A DNA stretch of 64,000 nt, taken from Salinispora pacifica CNR114 (GTDB taxonomy: Bacteria > Actinomycetota > Actinomycetes > Mycobacteriales > Micromonosporaceae). Below, one piece after another: positions 60,878 to 64,000 of this stretch (positions within the stretch are counted from its first letter, which is position 1; each line of letters begins with the position of its first letter). The notes under the pieces were generated by a model. That model did no database searches. It was given only the letters and a program-made list of their open reading frames with translations, and was not told the origin of the DNA. Made by a program: the position numbers and the translations under genes. Location: assembly GCF_000514775.1 (NCBI RefSeq), contig NZ_AZWO01000021.1, forward strand, positions 43,273 through 107,272, given 5' to 3'.

Positions 60878-62071
60878 TCAGCGCTCCGCTGCGCCGGCTG
60901 GTCCGCGGCGGATCACGAAGGCGTCGGGCATCCGGAAGGTGAGGTTGTCCGGATACCACGGAGCGCGCACCACGGTTACCCCGTCGAGTAGCGGGGAGAC
61001 CTGTTCGACCACCACCGCCGCCTCCATCCGCGCCAATTGGTCGCCGAGGCAACGGTGGGCGCCCGCCCCGAAGGCCAAATGCCGGCGCGACCCCTGTTGG
61101 CCGGGCCGGAACTCGTCGGGCGCCGACACGACGGCCGGGTCACGGCCGGCCCGGGCCAGCCACAGCAGCACGCTGGTGCCCGCCGGCACGGCGGTCCCGC
61201 CCAGCGTGCTGTCCACGGCGGCGACCCGACGCCAGGTGACGATCGGTGGCTCCAGCCGCAGCCCCTCCTCGACCACGTTCGGCACCGAGACGCTGCCGTC
61301 CCGCAGCGCGGCGCGAACCGTCGGCTCGCCGGCCAGCCGGTGCAAAAGCAGGGTGAGGAACTGCGACGTGGTCTCCTGGCCGGCTACCAGTAGGAAGAAC
61401 AGCGCCCCGACGAGCACATCCGGCGGGTGTCCGGTGGCCCGCAGGGCGGCGGCCAGCCCACCGCCGGTGTCCGCGAACTCCCGCAGCACCTGGTGGAACC
61501 GGCCGACCTCGTCGGCCAGGGCCAGCTGGCGGTCGGCGTCCAGCGGGGCCCAGAACAACTCCAACGCCGCACGGGCGAACTGCTTCACCGCGGAGACCGG
61601 GGCGTCCGGGAGCTCGACCAGGCGGGCCAGGACCAGCAGCGGTAGGTCGGCGCTGAGCTCGGCGTGCAGATCGGCGGAGCCACCAGAGTCGAGAGTGGCG
61701 CGGATCGCGGCTACCCGCTCCGCCACCAGCTCGGTCAGCCAGGGCCGTTGGGCGGCGACCTTCGCCGGGTGGAGTGCGTCGGCGACGAGAGCGCGGATCG
61801 CCGGGTGGCTCACGCCACCGTTGTTGGCCAGGGTTGGGGGGAGGCGGAAGCGGTGTCCGGCGAGCACCCGCAGGGCAGCTACCGGGATCGGGGTGACGGC
61901 GTCCAGGGCATTGTCCGGACGGTAGGTCACCTGGTCGGTGAGCACCTGCCGCACCAGCGCGTGCTCGGTCACCACCAGGTGTTCGGTGCCCTGCTGGTCA
62001 GCCACCCGGGTGACGGCCGGCCAGTGGGTGCCGGCGGTCTTCGTCCAGCTCCGGAACAGCACGGCGGACAC
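60878..62071 (-). CDS. cytochrome P450
   Basis: The 397-aa P450 has I-helix AGQETTSQFL, K-helix ExxR in VVEEGLRLEPP and the heme loop LAFGAGAHRCLGDQLARMEA with the thiolate Cys341. It is full length for a soluble bacterial class I enzyme. The GTG at 62071 starts one base after the methyltransferase stop, so they form an operon. It converges on bioD with 60 bp between. No ferredoxin gene is adjacent. The substrate is unknown; the biotin neighbourhood raises a BioI-like option discussed separately. Confidence 0.92.
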   Translation of the reverse strand: MSAVLFRSWTKTAGTHWPAVTRVADQQGTEHLVVTEHALVRQVLTDQVTYRPDNALDAVTPIPVAALRVLAGHRFRLPPTLANNGGVSHPAIRALVADALHPAKVAAQRPWLTELVAERVAAIRATLDSGGSADLHAELSADLPLLVLARLVELPDAPVSAVKQFARAALELFWAPLDADRQLALADEVGRFHQVLREFADTGGGLAAALRATGHPPDVLVGALFFLLVAGQETTSQFLTLLLHRLAGEPTVRAALRDGSVSVPNVVEEGLRLEPPIVTWRRVAAVDSTLGGTAVPAGTSVLLWLARAGRDPAVVSAPDEFRPGQQGSRRHLAFGAGAHRCLGDQLARMEAAVVVEQVSPLLDGVTVVRAPWYPDNLTFRMPDAFVIRRGPAGAAER

Positions 62072-62072
62072 G

Positions 62073-62741
62073 CTAGCGGGCCGTTCCGGGCAGCCCGGCC
62101 CGGAGCCGCCACACCGTGGCACGCTTCACGCGTACGCTCTCCAACGTCTCGGGCACCGGCACCTCGTAGCTGGCCAGCGGGTCGAAGCGGTCGCGGGGCA
62201 GGAACGCGCGTTCCGGGTCGCCGACCAACACCGTGGCCCCCGCGCGGGCGGCGGTGAGCAGGAAGCGAAGCATCCGCCGCGCCATCGCCGCGCTGTAGAA
62301 CACGTCTCCGGCGAGTACGACCTCGGCGTCGCCCGCGTCGCCGTCGAGGATGTCGGCCAACTCGGCGTCGAGGCGTACCCCGTTGGCCTCGGCGTTGACG
62401 GCGACGGCGGCGACGGCCAGCGGGTCGACCTCGACCGCGCGGACGGCGGTGGCGCCGGCCCGGGCCGCGGCGATGGCCACCAGCCCCGAACCGGCGGCGA
62501 GGTCGAGTACCCGCCGACCGGCGACCAGGTCCGGATGGTCGGTGACGTATCGGGCGACGGCCTGCCCACCGGCCCAGGCGAAGGCCCAGAAGGGGGGTGG
62601 CTGGTCGCTGCGGAACTCACCCTCGGTCAGTTCCCAGAGCCCGACCGCGTCGTCGGCCTGGTGGAGTCGCACCTCGGGGACGAAGGGGACCGGCGCGAGA
62701 CGGGCGTGCAGTCGGACGAAGGCGCTGGCGAGTTCGGACAC
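62073..62741 (-). CDS. class I methyltransferase (nicotinamide/ETF-beta-lysine N-methyltransferase-like)
   Basis: 222 aa from the GTG at 62741. FVPEVRLHQADDAVGLWELT is the typical N-terminus of this subgroup, then PPFWAFAWAGGQAVARYV, motif I VLDLAAGSGLVAIAAARAGA, VRAVEVDPLAVAAVAVNAEA and VVLAGDVFYSAAMARRML. Relatives methylate nicotinamide-type compounds or the lysine of electron-transfer flavoprotein. It is coupled to the downstream P450. Confidence 0.8.
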   Translation of the reverse strand: MSELASAFVRLHARLAPVPFVPEVRLHQADDAVGLWELTEGEFRSDQPPPFWAFAWAGGQAVARYVTDHPDLVAGRRVLDLAAGSGLVAIAAARAGATAVRAVEVDPLAVAAVAVNAEANGVRLDAELADILDGDAGDAEVVLAGDVFYSAAMARRMLRFLLTAARAGATVLVGDPERAFLPRDRFDPLASYEVPVPETLESVRVKRATVWRLRAGLPGTAR

Positions 62742-62842
62742 CGAGTGATTCTCCCGCAGCCGGACCGCCGGGGTCGCGGCCCGGTCCGGCTCATCCTCCG
62801 CTGCGTCGACTCGGGTCCCGCGTCGGCCCGCTCCGTCCGCGT

Positions 62843-63445
62843 TCAGTCCAGCTGCGCCGGGTCGAGTCCAAGCTCCCGGGCGGTCACCAGGCGTACCCAC
62901 TCGGTGAACTGGCGTCGGGAGATCACCCGGTCGTGCACCGCGAGCTGAACGGCGAGACCGTCCATCACGGCACTGATCCGCCACGCGGCGCCAGCCGGAT
63001 CGGCGCACTCGAAGGTGTGGTCGGCTACCCCGTCCGCGATCACCGTCGCCAGGTCCTGCCGCCAGCGCAGGTCCAGCCGGCGGGAGGTCTTCTCCAACTC
63101 CGGGGTACGCAACGACTCGGCCCAGCCGTCGATCCACATTGCCCACGACGTGGGGCGGCCGGCGGGGGTGTAGAGCCGCACCAGTCGGCGGAGCTTGGCC
63201 AGCGGCGGGGCGCTGGAGCGCAGCACCGCGTCCAGCCGGGCCAGATCCTGCTCGACGGCGTACGCGAACGCCTCGGCGAGTAGCCGATCCTTGGTGGCGA
63301 AATGGTAGAAGACCAGTGCCTGACTCACCCCGGCCGCCTGGGCCACGTCCGCGGTGCGGGTGTTCGCCAACCCGCGTTCCACGATCACGTCGCAGGCGGT
63401 GCGCAGCAGGGCATCCAGGCGGACCTCGGCCGCACGTCTCGTCAC
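62843..63445 (-). CDS. TetR-family transcriptional regulator
   Basis: 200 aa. The N-terminal HTH is TADVAQAAGVSQALVFYHFA (about residues 31-50) in the standard TetR three-helix fold, followed by the helical ligand domain (AMWIDGWAESLRTPELEKTS). The C-terminus resembles BetI/TetR_C_6-type regulators. I chose the GTG at 63445. It lies 101 bp upstream of the methyltransferase-P450 pair on the same strand, so it may repress that operon and itself. Confidence 0.88.
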   Translation of the reverse strand: MTRRAAEVRLDALLRTACDVIVERGLANTRTADVAQAAGVSQALVFYHFATKDRLLAEAFAYAVEQDLARLDAVLRSSAPPLAKLRRLVRLYTPAGRPTSWAMWIDGWAESLRTPELEKTSRRLDLRWRQDLATVIADGVADHTFECADPAGAAWRISAVMDGLAVQLAVHDRVISRRQFTEWVRLVTARELGLDPAQLD

Positions 63446-63657
63446 GACCGCTACCGTAGTGCACCCGAACGGGTACGAGCTGTTACCACCCAGGGTGAAT
63501 TCGCCCCACCGTAGTCGGAAGTAGGACAGTTCTCTCGGGTGCTGCTCCGCGTGCGCTTCGGTGCTGCACCACGGGGCACTGCGGTGGTGCGGCTCGACCG
63601 GTCCCGGGTGGGTCCTGGCCCTGCGAGATGTGACGGGGGCGCGCCGAGGGGGGCGAG

Positions 63658-63687
63658 TTGGCAACTGCTCGCCGACTCGGCTAAAGT
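63658..63687 (+). promoter_or_regulatory. promoter of the tRNA cluster
   Basis: TTGGCA at 63658-63663 and TAAAGT at 63682-63687 with an 18-bp spacer, 29 nt before tRNA-Gly. The 63446-63657 stretch upstream holds no recognisable gene. Confidence 0.65.
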
Positions 63688-63716
63688 TCTCATCCGTCAC
63701 CGGGAAGCCGGGACGT

Positions 63717-63789
63717 GCGGACGTAGCGCAGCTGGTAGCGCATCACCTTGCCAAGGTGAGGGTCGCGGGTTCGAATCCCGTCGTCCGCT
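63717..63789 (+). tRNA. tRNA-Gly (anticodon GCC)
   Basis: A 73-nt cloverleaf: acceptor GCGGACG pairs with CGTCCGC, the anticodon stem TCACC/GGTGA frames the loop TTGCCAA with GCC at 63750-63752, and the T-arm contains GGTTCGAATCC. CCA is not encoded. Confidence 0.97.
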
Positions 63790-63823
63790 CGGAGATGCCG
63801 CCACGTGTGACCGGGGGCAACCC

Positions 63824-63894
63824 GGTGGGGTGGCCGAGAGGCGAGGCAACGGCCTGCAAAGCCGTGTACGCGGGTTCAAATCCCGTCCCCACCT
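63824..63894 (+). tRNA. tRNA-Cys (anticodon GCA)
   Basis: A 71-nt cloverleaf: acceptor GGTGGGG/CCCCACC, anticodon stem CGGC/GCCG-type with loop CTGCAAA and GCA at 63856-63858, T-arm GGTTCAAATCC. CCA is not encoded. It lies 34 nt after tRNA-Gly. Confidence 0.97.
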
Positions 63895-63906
63895 CAGCAT
63901 TATCGA

Positions 63907-63981
63907 GGGCGATTGGCGCAGTGGGAGCGCGCTTCCTTGACACGGAAGAGGTCACTGGTTCAAACCCAGTATCGCCCACCA
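63907..63981 (+). tRNA. tRNA-Val (anticodon GAC)
   Basis: A cloverleaf with acceptor GGGCGAT/ATCGCCC, anticodon stem CTTCC/GGAAG, loop TTGACAC with GAC at 63939-63941, T-arm GGTTCAAACCC. The 3' CCA is encoded (63979-63981), unlike the two tRNAs before it. It lies 12 nt after tRNA-Cys, so all three are probably one transcript. Confidence 0.97.
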
Positions 63982-64000
63982 GTTGAGTCGGGCCCGACGC

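Overview
The window is very GC-rich DNA with typical actinobacterial coding: GTG starts, GTGA/ATGA overlaps, long shadow reading frames opposite real genes, and Pro/Ala-rich secreted proteins. The gene set (coproporphyrin-type heme genes, BsaP beside BioB, CebR-type cellobiose genes, DUF3000, a Gly-Cys-Val tRNA cluster) suggests Micromonosporaceae such as Micromonospora or Salinispora. The family-level placement is an inference; the genus is a guess.

Layout. 1-9.0 kb is an accessory, partly decayed stretch. It holds the tail of a LuxR-type regulator, a 5'-truncated acyltransferase, a methyltransferase, a drug-type MFS pump, a frameshifted membrane protein, scraps of an ABC exporter and of an ISL3 transposase, and then an intact three-gene operon (secreted His-rich protein, CysK2-like enzyme, MFS transporter). 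That operon resembles the mycobacterial copper-responsive lpqS-cysK2-Rv0849 set. 9-31.6 kb is mostly core chromosome: fadB/fadA beta-oxidation, an RNase D/HRDC protein, an S1C protease with a coiled-coil membrane protein, DUF3000, the hemE-hemY-hemQ operon, a LysR/SnoaL divergent pair, a TlpA-CcdA thiol-redox pair whose CcdA tail is a hexanucleotide microsatellite, MsrB, a LigD-type primase/polymerase, a LigC-type ligase, several GNAT acetyltransferases, a secreted peptidase-like lipoprotein and an AlkA-like glycosylase. 31.6-33 kb is an AT-richer island with one unrecognised two-TM protein.

33.4-40.7 kb is a five-gene leftward operon: HerA-like ATPase, SbcD/Mre11, SbcC/Rad50, NurA-like nuclease and a spermidine-synthase-fold protein. 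It matches the archaeal HerA-NurA-Mre11-Rad50 end-resection set. 41-44.3 kb carries a membrane-bound alpha/beta hydrolase, a RibD-type reductase and a pRiA4b ORF-3 family protein. 44.4-50.5 kb is a complete cellobiose system: promoter with a CebR-like operator, CebE lipoprotein, CebF/CebG permeases, GH1 beta-glucosidase BglC and the LacI-family regulator CebR. There is no ATPase gene in it, so a shared MsiK-type ATPase elsewhere is expected.

50.6-57.3 kb holds an acyl-CoA dehydrogenase coupled to an aminoglycoside-phosphotransferase-fold protein, a GNAT, a small two-TM protein facing a secreted collagen-like protein, and an aldehyde dehydrogenase. 57.5-60.8 kb is a divergent biotin locus (bioB-bsaP leftward, bioF-bioD rightward; bioA is not here). 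It is followed by a TetR-methyltransferase-P450 group on the minus strand and finally tRNA-Gly, tRNA-Cys and tRNA-Val at the right edge.

The most interesting points are the HerA-SbcD-SbcC-NurA operon with a non-canonical P-loop, the copper-type lpqS/cysK2 operon, the hairpin plus coupled mini-ORF between cebE and cebF, the collagen-like protein with a Trp-Asp repeat, and a recurring pattern of 23-29 bp tandem duplications sitting exactly at the stop codons of three unrelated genes. I saw no CRISPR array, intact insertion sequence or prophage.
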